Assembly: GCF_000238915.1 (NCBI RefSeq)
Contig: NZ_BAEG01000051.1
Location: 62,001-126,000, forward strand
Source: Arthrobacter globiformis NBRC 12137
GTDB taxonomy: Bacteria; Actinomycetota; Actinomycetes; Actinomycetales; Micrococcaceae
Direction of reading: 5' to 3'
Length of the DNA stretch: 64,000 nt
The notes below the pieces were generated by a model. The model saw nothing but the letters and a program-made list of their open reading frames with translations, had not been told where the DNA came from and searched no databases. Numbering within the stretch: position 1 is the stretch's first letter; each line of letters opens with the position of its first letter. A program made the position numbers and the translations under genes. Of this stretch, positions 46,294 through 56,472 are shown one piece after another.

Positions 46294-47199
46294 ATGGCCT
46301 CAAGCAGCAGTCCCGATCCACGCACGTCCGCTGAAGTACCTGCACCTTATGGGAACGGTCCCACGGCAGCAGCAGCGCCGCCGTCGGAACCCGCCCGGAA
46401 GCCGCTCCCCCGGATCCGCACCCACCACCTGCAGCAGGCCAAGACCAGCGGCGAACACTTCGCCATGCTTACGGCGTATGACCAGTACACGGCAGAGATC
46501 TTCGACGAGGCAGGCATCGAAGTCCTCCTGGTGGGCGACTCGGCATCCAACAACGTCTTTGGCAACGAAACCAGCCTGCCCGTCACCGTCGATGAGCTGC
46601 TGCCGCTGTGCCGTGCGGTCACCCGCTCCGCGAAGCGCGCCCTGGTGGTGGCGGACCTCCCCTTCGGCAGCTACGAGGTTTCGCCGCAGCAGGCAGTGGC
46701 CACCGGCGTGCGCTTCCTCAAGGAAGGCCTGGCGCACGCAGTGAAGCTCGAGGGCGGCAAGTTCTACGCCGAAACCGTGAGGGCGATGGTTCAGGCCGGC
46801 ATTCCGGTCATGGGCCACATCGGCTTCACGCCCCAGAGTGAGCATTCCCTGGGCGGCTACCGCGTGCAGGGCCGGGGCGACGACGCCGCGCGGCTTGTCG
46901 ACGACGCCGCGGCGCTGGCCGAGGCTGGCGCGTTCTGCGTGCTCATGGAAATGGTTCCCGCGGAGACGGCAAAGGCCGTGGACGCTGCCATTTCGGTGCC
47001 CACCATCGGCATCGGCGCAGGCAATGCCACCACGGGGCAGGTTCTGGTCTGGCAGGACATGGCCGGGCTCCGCGGCGGCAGGATGGCCAAATTCGTCAAG
47101 CAGTACGCGGACCTCCGGACCGCCCTCAGCGACGCGGCCAAGGCCTACGGCGACGACGTCCGGTCCGGACAGTTTCCCGGACCGGAGCATTCGTTCTAA
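46294..47199 (+). CDS. panB: 3-methyl-2-oxobutanoate hydroxymethyltransferase
   Basis: A 301-residue enzyme of pantothenate (coenzyme A) synthesis, adding a hydroxymethyl group from methylene-THF to ketoisovalerate. Motifs: L-L-V-G-D-S near residue 70 (Asp binds metal), V-K-L-E-G-G near 150, G-H-I-G-F-T-P-Q near 170, and V-P-T-I-G-I-G-A-G near 240. A Ser/Pro/Ala N-terminal extension of about 40 residues precedes the barrel. ATG 46294. Confidence 0.95.
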   Translation: MASSSSPDPRTSAEVPAPYGNGPTAAAAPPSEPARKPLPRIRTHHLQQAKTSGEHFAMLTAYDQYTAEIFDEAGIEVLLVGDSASNNVFGNETSLPVTVDELLPLCRAVTRSAKRALVVADLPFGSYEVSPQQAVATGVRFLKEGLAHAVKLEGGKFYAETVRAMVQAGIPVMGHIGFTPQSEHSLGGYRVQGRGDDAARLVDDAAALAEAGAFCVLMEMVPAETAKAVDAAISVPTIGIGAGNATTGQVLVWQDMAGLRGGRMAKFVKQYADLRTALSDAAKAYGDDVRSGQFPGPEHSF

Positions 47200-47262
47200 A
47201 CCCGTTCATTCTAAACCGGCGCTTGCCTTCCGGAAGCGCTGCCTGGCATTGGGAGCGGAGGA

Positions 47263-47427
47263 TCAGTCGTCGTCGCCCTTTTCCCAGGTTTCGTTGCGCG
47301 CCTTGACCTTCTCGAGTGCGTGCTCCGCCTCTTCCCGGGTCTTGTAGGGACCGATCAGCTGGGTCCAGTCCGACATCGCGTCTTCCTCCACCATGTGGGT
47401 CTTGACGTTGTACCAGTACTCGGGCAT
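47263..47427 (-). CDS. Small SPOR-like domain protein
   Basis: A 54-residue protein read from ATG 47427 (AGGAAG just before). Its Y-W-Y-N-V-K-T-x-M-V-E-E start and the L-I-G-P-Y-K-T-R-E-E-A-E-H-A-L motif match the short SPOR-like family of actinobacteria. SPOR domains usually bind denuded peptidoglycan, but such short stand-alone ones are not characterised. Confidence 0.75.
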   Translation of the reverse strand: MPEYWYNVKTHMVEEDAMSDWTQLIGPYKTREEAEHALEKVKARNETWEKGDDD

Positions 47428-47551
47428 CGGTCTTCCTCGCTTTCCGGCTAACGGCACACAGCCGCTGTGATCCGCGTAACGTAACCCCCAACGGTAGCCG
47501 CCGGGCGCATTAATTTACATGGCGTTCTGTGCTGCCTTATATGATCAATCT

Positions 47552-48430
47552 ATGCCTTCCTTAGCCTCGACCGCACCCACCGGCACGCTTACCCCGGGGA
47601 CCATCAGCCCGCAGCGGCAGGTTCCCGCGTCGATTCCGCGGCCGGAGTATGTCGGCAAGCCAGGTCCGGCCAAATTCACCGGGTCAGAGGTCAAATCACC
47701 GGAAACCATCGAGAAGATCCGTGTGGCCAGCAAGATCGCCGCGCAGGCCATCGTGGAGGTGGGCAAGCACGTCCGGCCGGGCATCACCACCGACGAGTTG
47801 GACCGCATCGGCCACGAATTCCTGTTGGACCACGACGCCTACCCGTCCACGCTGGGGTACCGCGGCTTTCCCAAGTCCCTGTGCTCGTCGCTGAATGAGG
47901 TCATCTGCCACGGCATCCCGGACAGCACGGTGGTGCAGGACGGCGACATCCTCAACATTGACATCACCGCCTTCATCGGTGGGGTCCACGGCGACACCAA
48001 TTACACCTTCCTGGTGGGCGACGTTGACGAGGAGTCGCGGCTGCTGGTTGAGCGGACCCAGGAGTCCCTCAACCGCGCCATCAAGGCCGTGGCCCCCGGA
48101 CGCCAAATCAACGTGATCGGCCGCGCCATCGAGTCGTACGCCAGGCGCTTCGGCTACGGCGTGGTCCGCGACTTCACCGGACACGGTGTGGGCGAGGCCT
48201 TCCACACCGGGCTGATCATCCCGCATTACGATGCCGCGCCGGCGTACAACACCGTGATTGAGCCTGGCATGGTGTTCACCATCGAGCCCATGCTGACCCT
48301 CGGCGCCATCGAGTGGGACATGTGGGCCGACGACTGGACTGTGGTCACCAGGGACCGCAAGCGCACCGCGCAGTTCGAACACACGCTCCTCGTCACTGAA
48401 TCCGGTGCCGAGATCCTGACCCTTCCCTGA
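47552..48430 (+). CDS. map: Methionine aminopeptidase type I
   Basis: A 292-residue enzyme that removes initiator methionine. The five metal ligands fit: Asp137, Asp148, His211, Glu245 and the Glu in Q-F-E-H-T near 275; His120 is the conserved substrate-site histidine. An N-terminal extension of about 40 residues (P-rich, with K-P-G-P) is typical of the actinobacterial MapB type. ATG 47552 chosen over 47519 because the extension then fits; a ribosome site is not clear. Confidence 0.95.
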   Translation: MPSLASTAPTGTLTPGTISPQRQVPASIPRPEYVGKPGPAKFTGSEVKSPETIEKIRVASKIAAQAIVEVGKHVRPGITTDELDRIGHEFLLDHDAYPSTLGYRGFPKSLCSSLNEVICHGIPDSTVVQDGDILNIDITAFIGGVHGDTNYTFLVGDVDEESRLLVERTQESLNRAIKAVAPGRQINVIGRAIESYARRFGYGVVRDFTGHGVGEAFHTGLIIPHYDAAPAYNTVIEPGMVFTIEPMLTLGAIEWDMWADDWTVVTRDRKRTAQFEHTLLVTESGAEILTLP

Positions 48431-48510
48431 CGCCAGCCAACCGCCCGCGTCATTTCGGCAAGTCACCCTTGCCCAGCCCGAGCCCCTACCCTGCCACGAA
48501 CGGAATCCCA

Positions 48511-49314
48511 TTGGCCAAGAAGGACGAAAAGACCCGCAAGAACGCCCCGCTGATCGGCATCGACATCGGCGGAACCGGAATCAAGGGCGGCATCGTCGAC
48601 CTGAAGAAGGGCAAACTGATCGGCGACCGCTTCCGCCTGGCGACCCCACAGCCGGCCACGCCGGAAGCGGTGGTCGAGGTGGTGGCCAAGGTCGTGGAGG
48701 AACTCTCGGCACGTCCCGACGCACCCGAGGCTGACAGCCCCATCGGCGTGACGTTTCCCGGCATCATCCAGCACGGCGTGGTCCACTCGGCCGCCAACGT
48801 GGACAAGAGCTGGCTCAACACGGACATTGATGCACTGCTCACGGCCCGCCTGGGCCGCCCCGTGGAGGTCATCAATGACGCCGACGCGGCCGGCCTGGCC
48901 GAAGCCCGGTACGGTGCGGGCGCCGGAATCGGCGGCACCGTCCTGGTCATCACCCTCGGCACCGGCATCGGGTCCGCGTTCATCTTCAACGGCCACCTCG
49001 TGCCCAACGCCGAACTCGGACACCTGGAGATCGACGGCTTCGACGCCGAAAGCAAGGCCTCTGCTGTGGCCCGCGAACGGGACGGCCTCAGCTGGGAGGA
49101 GTACAGCGTCCTGCTGCAGCGTTACTTCTCCCACGTCGAATTCCTGTTCTCCCCCGAGCTCTTCATCGTCGGCGGCGGCATCTCCAAGCGCGCCGACGAG
49201 TACCTGCCGCGCCTGAAGCTGCGCACCCCGATTGTCCCCGCTGAGCTGAAGAACGAGGCCGGCATCGTGGGCGCGGCCCTGGAGATCGCCGTCAAGCACG
49301 AACTGGCTAAGTAA
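48511..49314 (+). CDS. ppgK: Polyphosphate glucokinase
   Basis: A 267-residue ROK-type kinase that phosphorylates glucose with polyphosphate or ATP. Phosphate motif G-I-D-I-G-G-T-G-I-K-G near residue 15 and the glucose/adenosine motifs (N-D-A-D-A-A-G-L near 120, L-G-T-G-I-G-S near 150, G-H-L-E-I-D-G near 170) are present. TTG start at 48511 chosen because it begins M-A-K-K-D; a longer frame to 48469 would add 14 residues. Stop is followed by a strong terminator. Confidence 0.93.
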   Translation: MAKKDEKTRKNAPLIGIDIGGTGIKGGIVDLKKGKLIGDRFRLATPQPATPEAVVEVVAKVVEELSARPDAPEADSPIGVTFPGIIQHGVVHSAANVDKSWLNTDIDALLTARLGRPVEVINDADAAGLAEARYGAGAGIGGTVLVITLGTGIGSAFIFNGHLVPNAELGHLEIDGFDAESKASAVARERDGLSWEEYSVLLQRYFSHVEFLFSPELFIVGGGISKRADEYLPRLKLRTPIVPAELKNEAGIVGAALEIAVKHELAK

Positions 49315-49347
49315 ACCCGGGCGGGCCGCGGTCAACGCGGCCCGCAG

Positions 49348-49393
49348 AAACGCCGAAGGCGGCAGACACGGGGTCTGCCGCCTTCGGCGTTTT
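49348..49393 (+). terminator. Terminator after ppgK
   Basis: Nearly perfect 20-bp stem AAACGCCGAAGGCGGCAGAC / GTCTGCCGCCTTCGGCGTTT with T tract; symmetric, so may also serve nrdR on the other strand. Confidence 0.85.
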
Positions 49394-49447
49394 GCACTGG
49401 AGCCGGTGGCGGCTGCGGCTTCCCCTCCGCTGCCGCCACCGGAGACT

Positions 49448-50035
49448 TTAGAGCGTACTCTTCGCGGTGTTCTTTTCTGCGGCGTTCTTCTCTGCGGTGT
49501 TCTTCTCTGCGGTGTTCTTGGGCTCGGAGCCCTTGCCGTCAGAGCCCTTGCTGTCGGTTCCGGGGGCCGCCGCCCCTTTGGCGTCGACGTCGGCCTCGTG
49601 CCGGAGCAGCGCAATGGCGGATTCGAAATCCTCGAGTGATTCAAAGGCCTGGTAGACGCTGGCGAACCGGAGGTACGCCACCTTGTCCAGCTTCTGCAGC
49701 GGTCCGAGGATGATCAGGCCAACCTCGTGGGCGTCGATTTCCGCCGCACCGGAAGCCCGGATGTTCTCCTCGACTTCCTGCGCCAGCATCGCGAGGTCGT
49801 CCTCACTGACGGGCCGGCCCTGGCAGGCCTTGCGGACGCCGTTGATGACTTTGCTGCGGCTGAAGGGTTCGCCCACGCCGGAGCGCTTGATCACGGACAG
49901 GCTGGTGGTTTCCACGGTAGTGAAGCGGCGGCCGCACTCGGGACACTGCCGGCGGCGGCGGATGGCCGAGCCGTCGTCGGCCATGCGACTGTCCACAACA
50001 CGTGAATCAGGGTTGCGGCAAAACGGACAGTACAC
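49448..50035 (-). CDS. nrdR: Ribonucleotide reductase regulator NrdR, with C-terminal repeat tail
   Basis: A 195-residue NrdR: zinc ribbon (C3, C6, C31, C34) and ATP-cone domain (about 48-138). NrdR represses ribonucleotide reductase genes when dATP/ATP is bound. Typical length is about 150-160; the extra 40 residues are a Lys/Ala/Glu/Asn-rich tail from four 15-bp repeats (49467-49526). Two NrdR-box-like sites lie directly upstream, suggesting autoregulation. Confidence 0.94.
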   Translation of the reverse strand: MYCPFCRNPDSRVVDSRMADDGSAIRRRRQCPECGRRFTTVETTSLSVIKRSGVGEPFSRSKVINGVRKACQGRPVSEDDLAMLAQEVEENIRASGAAEIDAHEVGLIILGPLQKLDKVAYLRFASVYQAFESLEDFESAIALLRHEADVDAKGAAAPGTDSKGSDGKGSEPKNTAEKNTAEKNAAEKNTAKSTL

Positions 50036-50123
50036 GTTTTTCCCTACCCTTCCGTACTTTGGCCGAAGCTTCCTTCGGCTCCCAGTTTACGGCTACATAT
50101 GGCCGAATAACAAGCCTGTAATT

Positions 50124-50135
50124 ACTACATGTAGT
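50124..50135. promoter_or_regulatory. NrdR-box-like site 1
   Basis: Perfect palindrome ACTACATGTAGT, about 95 bp before the nrdR start, 20 bp (about two helical turns) from a second identical copy. NrdR boxes occur in pairs with this core. Confidence 0.65.
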
Positions 50136-50143
50136 GGGCGGCT

Positions 50144-50155
50144 ACTACATGTAGT
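50144..50155. promoter_or_regulatory. NrdR-box-like site 2
   Basis: Second perfect copy of ACTACATGTAGT, ending 2 bp before the hisD stop. Same inference. The sequence also resembles BlaI-type operators, but the context favours NrdR. Confidence 0.6.
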
Positions 50156-50157
50156 GG

Positions 50158-51588
50158 TTAGCGGGCGCCTTGGAACCGGACCGTGACCGCGTCGCCGTGC
50201 GCCGGGAGGTCCTCCGCGCCGGACAGGCTGACGATGTGGCCGCTGACCTGCCCCAGCGCCGCCTCCGAGTAGTTGATCACCTGGATGGCGCGCAGGAACG
50301 TGGTCACGTTCAGCCCGGACGAAAAGGCCGCCGTGCCGCTCGTGGGAAGCACGTGGTTGGAACCGGCGCAGTAGTCGCCGAGGCTCACGGGGCTGTAGTC
50401 ACCGACGAAAATGGCGCCCGCGTTCCGGATCCGCGCTGCCACCGCAGGGGCGTCCGCGGTCATGATCTCCAGGTGTTCGGCGGCGTAGGCGTCACACGCC
50501 GCGATGCCCTGGTCGAGGTCGTCCACGAGCACGACGCCGGACTGCGGGCCGGACAGTGCCTCGCGCACGCGCTGGCTGTGCTTGGTGGATGCAGCCTGCA
50601 GTTCCAGTTCCTCGCGGACGTCCGCGGCGAGCTGGACGGAATCCGTGATCAGGACAGAGGCGGCTTTCGGATCGTGTTCGGCCTGGCTGATCAGGTCCGC
50701 GGCAACGAACGCCGGGCGGGCCGTGGAGTCAGCGAGGATGGCAATCTCCGTGGTGCCGGCCTCGGAGTCGATCCCCACAACTCCCTTGACGAGGCGCTTG
50801 GCCGTGGCCACGAAGATATTGCCCGGCCCGGTCACCACGTCGACGGGTTCCAGTGCGGGAGTTCCCGCTTCGCCCGGCACACCATAGGCGAAGGCGGCGA
50901 TGGCCTGGGCTCCGCCGATGGCATACACCTCGTCAATTCCCAGCAGCGCCGCAGCGGCCAGGATGGTGGGGTGCGGGAGACCGCCAAAGTCCTTCTGCGG
51001 CGGCGAGGCGAGTGCGATCGACTCCACCCCTGCGGCCAGCGCCGGAACCACGTTCATGATCACCGAGGACGGGTAGACCGCCAGGCCGCCCGGGACGTAC
51101 AGGCCCACGCGTGCCACGGGCACCCACTTCTGGCTCACCACTGCGCCGTCGCCCAGGGAGATGTCGACGTCGGCCGGGCGCTGCCCGTCGGCGAACCGGC
51201 GCGCGCGGCTGATGGACTCTTGAAGCGCCGAACTAACAGCCGGGTCCAGGCCGTCCAGCGCTGACCGGAGTGCCGCCGCCGGAACGCGCGGATGCGCCTG
51301 CTCAACGCCGTCAAACGCCAGGGCGAAGTCCGACAGGGCGGCGAAGCCGCGCTGTCGGACGGCCGTGATGATGTCGCCCACCTTCTGCTCGGCGTCGGCA
51401 ACTGTCTGCTGCCGAGCCCGGGGCACCGCCCCGCGGAGTTCGGCCAGGCTGAGACTGCGGCCCCGCAAGTCAACGGTGCGGAAGTCGACGGCGGGGGTGT
51501 TCGCGCGTACCTGGGAATTCGAGGGCGCCTGGGAAGTCGAGGGAACCTGGATATTCGAGGGCTCAGCGCTGTCCGGAGAAGTGGTCAC
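50158..51588 (-). CDS. hisD: Histidinol dehydrogenase
   Basis: A 476-residue enzyme of the last step of histidine synthesis (histidinol to histidine, NAD, zinc). Conserved residues: [10 protein letters not shown] near 295 with Gln/His, and A-A-E-H-L-E-I-M-T near 375; the P-A-G-V-E/P-G-L-A-V-Y pocket is also present. The N-terminus has a Ser/Gln/Asn-rich extension built of 18-bp DNA repeats (51512-51565); the family normally starts near the V-D-L-R-G-R. The true start could be downstream. GTG 51588 has a weak ribosome site. Confidence 0.93.
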   Translation of the reverse strand: MTTSPDSAEPSNIQVPSTSQAPSNSQVRANTPAVDFRTVDLRGRSLSLAELRGAVPRARQQTVADAEQKVGDIITAVRQRGFAALSDFALAFDGVEQAHPRVPAAALRSALDGLDPAVSSALQESISRARRFADGQRPADVDISLGDGAVVSQKWVPVARVGLYVPGGLAVYPSSVIMNVVPALAAGVESIALASPPQKDFGGLPHPTILAAAALLGIDEVYAIGGAQAIAAFAYGVPGEAGTPALEPVDVVTGPGNIFVATAKRLVKGVVGIDSEAGTTEIAILADSTARPAFVAADLISQAEHDPKAASVLITDSVQLAADVREELELQAASTKHSQRVREALSGPQSGVVLVDDLDQGIAACDAYAAEHLEIMTADAPAVAARIRNAGAIFVGDYSPVSLGDYCAGSNHVLPTSGTAAFSSGLNVTTFLRAIQVINYSEAALGQVSGHIVSLSGAEDLPAHGDAVTVRFQGAR

Positions 51589-51642
51589 CCGTACATTTTA
51601 CGCGCCGCGGCCGGGCACCCTGACGTCTGTTACCGCCGCGCC

Positions 51643-52227
51643 CTACTGCCACGCGCGGCCGTCGCCGCTGTTACCCTCCAGCTGCTGGTTCACATTCTGG
51701 TCTACGGAGGCCCGCAGGAGGCCGATGATGCGCAGCACGAAGAAGCCGGCAGCGACAGCCGCGGGCCATAGGACAAGGACGGTCAGGGACCGCAGCGAGA
51801 AGGCCACGCTCGCGTTCGCCGACGTGTCCTGCGGACCGCCCAGCCAGAGGCCCGCCAGCACGCCGGTCTGCCATGCCAGGACAGCCGCCGCGGCACTGGC
51901 CGCGACGGACAGCAGCAGCATCCGCCGCGTCCCGCCGTCACGGCGGCCGGACAACAGCACAGCCACCAGGCAGCCTGCAAGGACAAACAGTCCTGCCAGC
52001 ACCAGGTCCCGGGGCAGCCAGCCCGCGGTGTTTGTCCCGGAGGAGAGCGTCGAGTTTCCCGAAACGAGGTTTTGCCCGCCCGGGGCCAGCAGCCACCAAA
52101 GGAGCCCGGCCGGGATGCCGGCACCGATGATTCCAGCCGCCCACGCCCAGCCCTTGCCGGGCCGCCGCCGGGCGCCCTGGGCCCCGTCAGAGGGGCGGAC
52201 GGGAGGGAGGGATGCAGACTGGGTCAT
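51643..52227 (-). CDS. Four-helix membrane protein of unknown function
   Basis: A 194-residue protein with a short basic/proline-rich N-terminus and four hydrophobic helices (about 28-48, 73-92, 102-122, 140-165). I recognise no family motif. It is convergent/divergent with its neighbours and monocistronic; Arthrobacter relatives are expected but not identified here. Confidence 0.7.
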   Translation of the reverse strand: MTQSASLPPVRPSDGAQGARRRPGKGWAWAAGIIGAGIPAGLLWWLLAPGGQNLVSGNSTLSSGTNTAGWLPRDLVLAGLFVLAGCLVAVLLSGRRDGGTRRMLLLSVAASAAAAVLAWQTGVLAGLWLGGPQDTSANASVAFSLRSLTVLVLWPAAVAAGFFVLRIIGLLRASVDQNVNQQLEGNSGDGRAWQ

Positions 52228-52365
52228 GAAGAAACGTTAACAAATGTTGGCTGGCATTCAGCATCACGTGCCTGCGGGCCAAGTGAATGCCCCATCCGCC
52301 CGGAAGCCCCATAGTCTTGTACTAGAAACTCAATCGGCACAGATGCAGCAGGGAGATCGATTCCA

Positions 52366-52866
52366 GTGACCTCAGATGATGGCGCCTTCGAGGGCACGTT
52401 CAAAGAGATGTTCCGCCGGCACGCAGCGGGCGTGGCCATCATCACCGTGAACTATGACGGGGTCCCCTACGGCTTCACGGCCACCTCCGTTGCCTCGCTT
52501 TCCGCCAAACCGCCGCGCTTCACTTTCAATATGGCGCGCAGTTCCAGCTCGTGGCCGGCGGTGGCCAACACCGCGTATATCGGCGTGCACATGCTGGGAC
52601 TCGAGAACCAGGAGCTGGCCGACCGGTTCGCCCGCACCAAAGAACGCTTCTCCGGCGACCACTGGGCCCACGGACCCTATGACGTCCCGGTGCTCAAGGA
52701 CGTCTCCGGCTGGCTGATCGGCAAGATCCAGATGCGCCTGTCGTTCGAGAACAACGCCGTCGTGGTGGTCGAAGTGGTGGAAGGGCAGGTTGGCGAGGAC
52801 GGTTCACCGCTGCTGTACCACTCCGGAACCTACGGGCAGCCCGTTCCGCTGGACTACGAAATCTAG
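52366..52866 (+). CDS. Flavin reductase family protein
   Basis: A 166-residue FMN-binding split-barrel protein (HpaC/FRE-like). The A-G-V-A-I-I-T start, G-F-T-A-T-S-V-A-S-L-S and P-P-R-F-T-F-N motifs are characteristic and bind flavin. It supplies reduced flavin to a partner oxygenase; the partner is not in this window. GTG start with GGGAGA 9 bases before. Its TAG overlaps the dnaE TAG by three bases. Confidence 0.85.
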   Translation: MTSDDGAFEGTFKEMFRRHAAGVAIITVNYDGVPYGFTATSVASLSAKPPRFTFNMARSSSSWPAVANTAYIGVHMLGLENQELADRFARTKERFSGDHWAHGPYDVPVLKDVSGWLIGKIQMRLSFENNAVVVVEVVEGQVGEDGSPLLYHSGTYGQPVPLDYEI

Positions 52867-55800
52867 GCGTCCAGGCAGGCCGGGCCCAGCAGCACCTTCA
52901 GGTCCCCGAACAGTGACGGGTTCGGATTCACGCGCAGGTGCACGGGCAGCGCCATGACCTCGATCCGGCTGTCGCCTTGCAGGTTCACCCGGACCTCGGA
53001 GTTGCCGCGGTGGTTGCGCAGCACGTCCCCCAGTTCCGTGACCACGGCCTCGGTGGCCTTGTGCGTGGGCATGGTGATCACCAGCGGTCCGTTGGTGCCC
53101 TGGCTGAGGTCCGGGACGGAGAGCTCCATGCAGTTCAGGGTCACGGCACCGTCGTCGCGCCGCTGCAGCCGGCCCTTGACCACCACGATCAGGTCCTCGG
53201 CGAGAACCGAGGCAATCGGCCCGTAGACCTGTCCGAAGAACATGACCTCCATGGAACCGCCGAGGTCCTCGATCTCCGCCCGGGCATAGGCGTTGCCGCT
53301 GGCCTTGGCGATCCGGCGGCTCAGTGAGGTGATCATGCCCGCGATGGTGACGATGGCGCCGTCGTGCGGCCCGTCCTCCGCGATGATCGAGGTGATGGAC
53401 TGGTCGGCGTGCTGGCTGAGGACACCTTCCAGGCCCTGCAGCGGGTGGTCTGAGACGTACAGGCCCAGCATGTCCCGCTCGAATGCGAGCTTGTCCTTCT
53501 TCTCCCATTCCGGCAGGTCAGGGATCTCGATGCTGAGCGACGACTCGGACTCGGCCTCATCGAAGCCGGCAAAGAGATCGAACTGGCCGATGGCCTCGTT
53601 GCGCTTGAGGGTAATGACGGAGTCGATGGCTTCTTCGTGGACCATCGCCAGCGCGCGGCGGTGGTGGCCCAGCGAGTCAAAGGCTCCGGCCTTGATCAGC
53701 GATTCGATGGTGCGCTTGTTGCACACCACGGCAGGGACCTTCATGAGGTAGTCCTTGAACGAACTGTAGGCGCCTTCTTTTTCGCGCGCGGCCACCATGG
53801 CCTCCACCACGTTGACGCCGACGTTGCGGATGGCGCCCATGCCGAAGCGGATGTCCTCCCCCACCGGGGTGAAGTTCAGCGCGGACTCGTTGACGTCCGG
53901 CGGCAGCACCGTGATGCCCATGCGACGGCATTCGTTGAGGTAGATCGCGGACTTGTCCTTGTCGTCGCCGACCGAGGTCAGCAGCGCGGCCATGTACTCG
54001 GGTGCGTAGTGCGCCTTCAGGTACGCCGTCCAGTACGAGATCACGCCGTACGCGGCCGAGTGGGCCTTGTTGAAGGCGTAGTCGGAGAAGGGCAGCAGGA
54101 TGTCCCACAGGGTCTTGACGGCCTCCATGGAGTAGCCGTTGTCCTGCATGCCCTGCGAGAAGCCGGCAAACTGCTTATCCAGCTCGGACTTCTTCTTCTT
54201 ACCCATGGCGCGGCGCAGGATGTCTGCCTGGCCCAGGGAATAGCCGGCGAGCTTCTGCGCCACGGCCATAACCTGCTCCTGGTACACGATGAGGCCGAAT
54301 GTGCCGCCGAGGATCTCCTTGAGGGGTTCCTCGAGTTCCGGGTGGATGGGGATGACTTCCTGGATCCCGTTCTTGCGCAGCGCGTAGTCGGTGTGCGCGT
54401 TGGCGCCCATGGGCCCCGGGCGGTACAGCGCCAGTACGGCGGAGATGTCTTCGAAGTTGTCAGGCTTCATGAGTTTGAGCAGGGACCGCATGGGGCCGCC
54501 GTCGAGCTGGAAAACGCCCAGCGTGTCACCGCGGGCCAGCAACTCGTAGGATGCCGCGTCGTCCAGCTCCAGCGTTTCGAGGTCCAGGTCGACGCCGCGG
54601 TTCATCTTGATGTTTTCCAGCGCATCGGAAATGATCGTCAGGTTTCGCAGCCCGAGGAAGTCCATCTTGATCAGGCCGAGGCCTTCGGACGTCGGATAGT
54701 CGAACTGGGTGATGACCTGGCCGTCCTGGAAGCGGCGCATGATCGGAATGACGTCGATGATGGGGTCCGAGGACATGATCACGCCGGCCGCGTGCACGCC
54801 CCACTGCCGCTTCAGGCCCTCAATGCCCAGTGCGGTCTCGAACACCTTGGCAGCCTCGGGGTCCGTGCTGATCAGCTGCCGGAAGTCCCCCGCCTCGCTG
54901 TAGCGCTTGGCGTCCTTGTTCTGAATGTCGGCAAGCGGAATATCCTTCGCCATCACGGCCGGCGGCAGTGCCTTGGTCAGCTGTTCACCCATGCTGAAGG
55001 GGTAGCCGAGCACGCGCGAGGAGTCCTTCAGCGCCTGCTTGGTCTTGATGGTGCCATACGTGACGATCATGGCCACGCGCTCGTCGCCGTATTTGCGGGT
55101 CACATAGTCGATGACCTCCGGGCGGCGCCGGTCATCGAAGTCGACGTCGAAGTCAGGCATGGAGACACGGTCGGGGTTCAGGAACCGCTCGAAGATCAGG
55201 CCGTGGTGCAGCGGATCAAGGTCGGTGATGCGCATGGCGTAGGCCACCATGGAGCCTGCACCCGAGCCACGTCCCGGGCCCACCCGGATGCCGTTGTTCT
55301 TGGCCCAGTTGATGAAGTCGGCCACCACCAGGAAGTAGCCCGGGAAGCCCATCGAGGTGATGACTTCCAGCTCGTAATCAGCCTGCTTGCGGACCTTGTC
55401 CGGGATGCCCTGGGGGTAGCGGTAATGAAGCCCCTTGTCGACCTCCTTGACCAGCCAGGACGTTTCGTCCTCGCCCTCGGGGCACGGGAACCGGGGCATA
55501 TAGTTGGCCCCGGTGTTGAAGGACACCTCGCACCGCTCGGCGATCAGGAGGGTGTTGTCGCACGCCTCGGGGTGGTCGCGGAACAGCTCGCGCATTTCCC
55601 GCGGCGACTTCAGGTAGTAGCCGCTGCCGGAGAACGCGAACCGGGAGCCGCCGTTGTCGTACGTGGGTTCGAGCAGGGTGGAGCCGGACTGGATGGCCAG
55701 CAGGGCCTCGTGCGCCTTGGCGTCATGCTCGTGGGTGTAGTGGAGGTCGTTGGTGGCAACGAGCGGGAGGTTCAGCTCCTTGGCCAGCCGCAGGAGGTCA

Positions 55801-56420
55801 CCGGTGACCCGGCGTTCAATGTCCAGCCCATGGTCCATGAGTTCGCAGAAGTAGTTCTCCGCACCGAAGATGTCCCGGAACTCCGCAGCGGCTTCCAGCG
55901 CTTCGCGGTACTGGCCGAGCCGCAGCCGGGTCTGGACCTCGCCCGAGGGGCAGCCGGTAGTGGCGATAAGCCCTTCGGAGTAGGTGTTCAGCAGCTCCCG
56001 GTCCAGCCGGGGCCACTTGCCGAAGACTGAGTCCAGGGAGGCGATCGAGGAGGCACGGAACAGGTTCCGCATGCCCACGTTGTTGTAGCTCAGCAGGGTC
56101 ATGTGGGTGTAGGAGCCACCGCCGGAGACGTCGTCCTTGCGCTGGCTCTCGTCGCCCCAGCGGACGCGGGACTTGTCGCCGCGCGCGGTCCCGGGAGTCA
56201 CATAGGCTTCCACGCCAATGATGGGCTTGATGCCCTTGTCGGTGGCCTTCCGCCAGAAGTCGAAGGCACCGAAGAGGTAGCCGTGGTCGGTGGTCGCCAG
56301 GGCGGGCATCCCCAGCCGCTCCGTTTCATCGAACAGTTCCCCGAGCCTGGCGGCGCCGTCCAGCATCGAGTACTCGGTGTGGGTGTGGAGATGTACGAAC
56401 GAGTCATTGCTGGAAGTCAC
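52863..56420 (-). CDS. dnaE: DNA polymerase III subunit alpha
   Basis: An 1185-residue replicative polymerase (DnaE1). N-terminal PHP domain (H-L-H-T-H-T-E-Y-S near 10; T-T-D-H-G near 45), palm with catalytic Asp residues in P-D-F-D-V-D-F-D-D near 423, thumb/fingers, helix-hairpin-helix region and C-terminal OB fold. PHP metal residues look intact, so it probably keeps the proofreading exonuclease activity described for mycobacterial DnaE1. GTG start at 56420. Convergent with the flavin reductase. Confidence 0.97.
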   Translation of the reverse strand: MTSSNDSFVHLHTHTEYSMLDGAARLGELFDETERLGMPALATTDHGYLFGAFDFWRKATDKGIKPIIGVEAYVTPGTARGDKSRVRWGDESQRKDDVSGGGSYTHMTLLSYNNVGMRNLFRASSIASLDSVFGKWPRLDRELLNTYSEGLIATTGCPSGEVQTRLRLGQYREALEAAAEFRDIFGAENYFCELMDHGLDIERRVTGDLLRLAKELNLPLVATNDLHYTHEHDAKAHEALLAIQSGSTLLEPTYDNGGSRFAFSGSGYYLKSPREMRELFRDHPEACDNTLLIAERCEVSFNTGANYMPRFPCPEGEDETSWLVKEVDKGLHYRYPQGIPDKVRKQADYELEVITSMGFPGYFLVVADFINWAKNNGIRVGPGRGSGAGSMVAYAMRITDLDPLHHGLIFERFLNPDRVSMPDFDVDFDDRRRPEVIDYVTRKYGDERVAMIVTYGTIKTKQALKDSSRVLGYPFSMGEQLTKALPPAVMAKDIPLADIQNKDAKRYSEAGDFRQLISTDPEAAKVFETALGIEGLKRQWGVHAAGVIMSSDPIIDVIPIMRRFQDGQVITQFDYPTSEGLGLIKMDFLGLRNLTIISDALENIKMNRGVDLDLETLELDDAASYELLARGDTLGVFQLDGGPMRSLLKLMKPDNFEDISAVLALYRPGPMGANAHTDYALRKNGIQEVIPIHPELEEPLKEILGGTFGLIVYQEQVMAVAQKLAGYSLGQADILRRAMGKKKKSELDKQFAGFSQGMQDNGYSMEAVKTLWDILLPFSDYAFNKAHSAAYGVISYWTAYLKAHYAPEYMAALLTSVGDDKDKSAIYLNECRRMGITVLPPDVNESALNFTPVGEDIRFGMGAIRNVGVNVVEAMVAAREKEGAYSSFKDYLMKVPAVVCNKRTIESLIKAGAFDSLGHHRRALAMVHEEAIDSVITLKRNEAIGQFDLFAGFDEAESESSLSIEIPDLPEWEKKDKLAFERDMLGLYVSDHPLQGLEGVLSQHADQSITSIIAEDGPHDGAIVTIAGMITSLSRRIAKASGNAYARAEIEDLGGSMEVMFFGQVYGPIASVLAEDLIVVVKGRLQRRDDGAVTLNCMELSVPDLSQGTNGPLVITMPTHKATEAVVTELGDVLRNHRGNSEVRVNLQGDSRIEVMALPVHLRVNPNPSLFGDLKVLLGPACLDA

Positions 56421-56472
56421 CGGACCATTCTAGTGCCGACCCCCTGACAATTAATGCCGGCGTGCCGCAGGC

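Noticed and set aside
53637..56030. A 797-residue open frame on the plus strand
   Set aside because: It is the antisense shadow of dnaE; no motif, no ribosome site, and composition is that of a complementary GC-rich strand.
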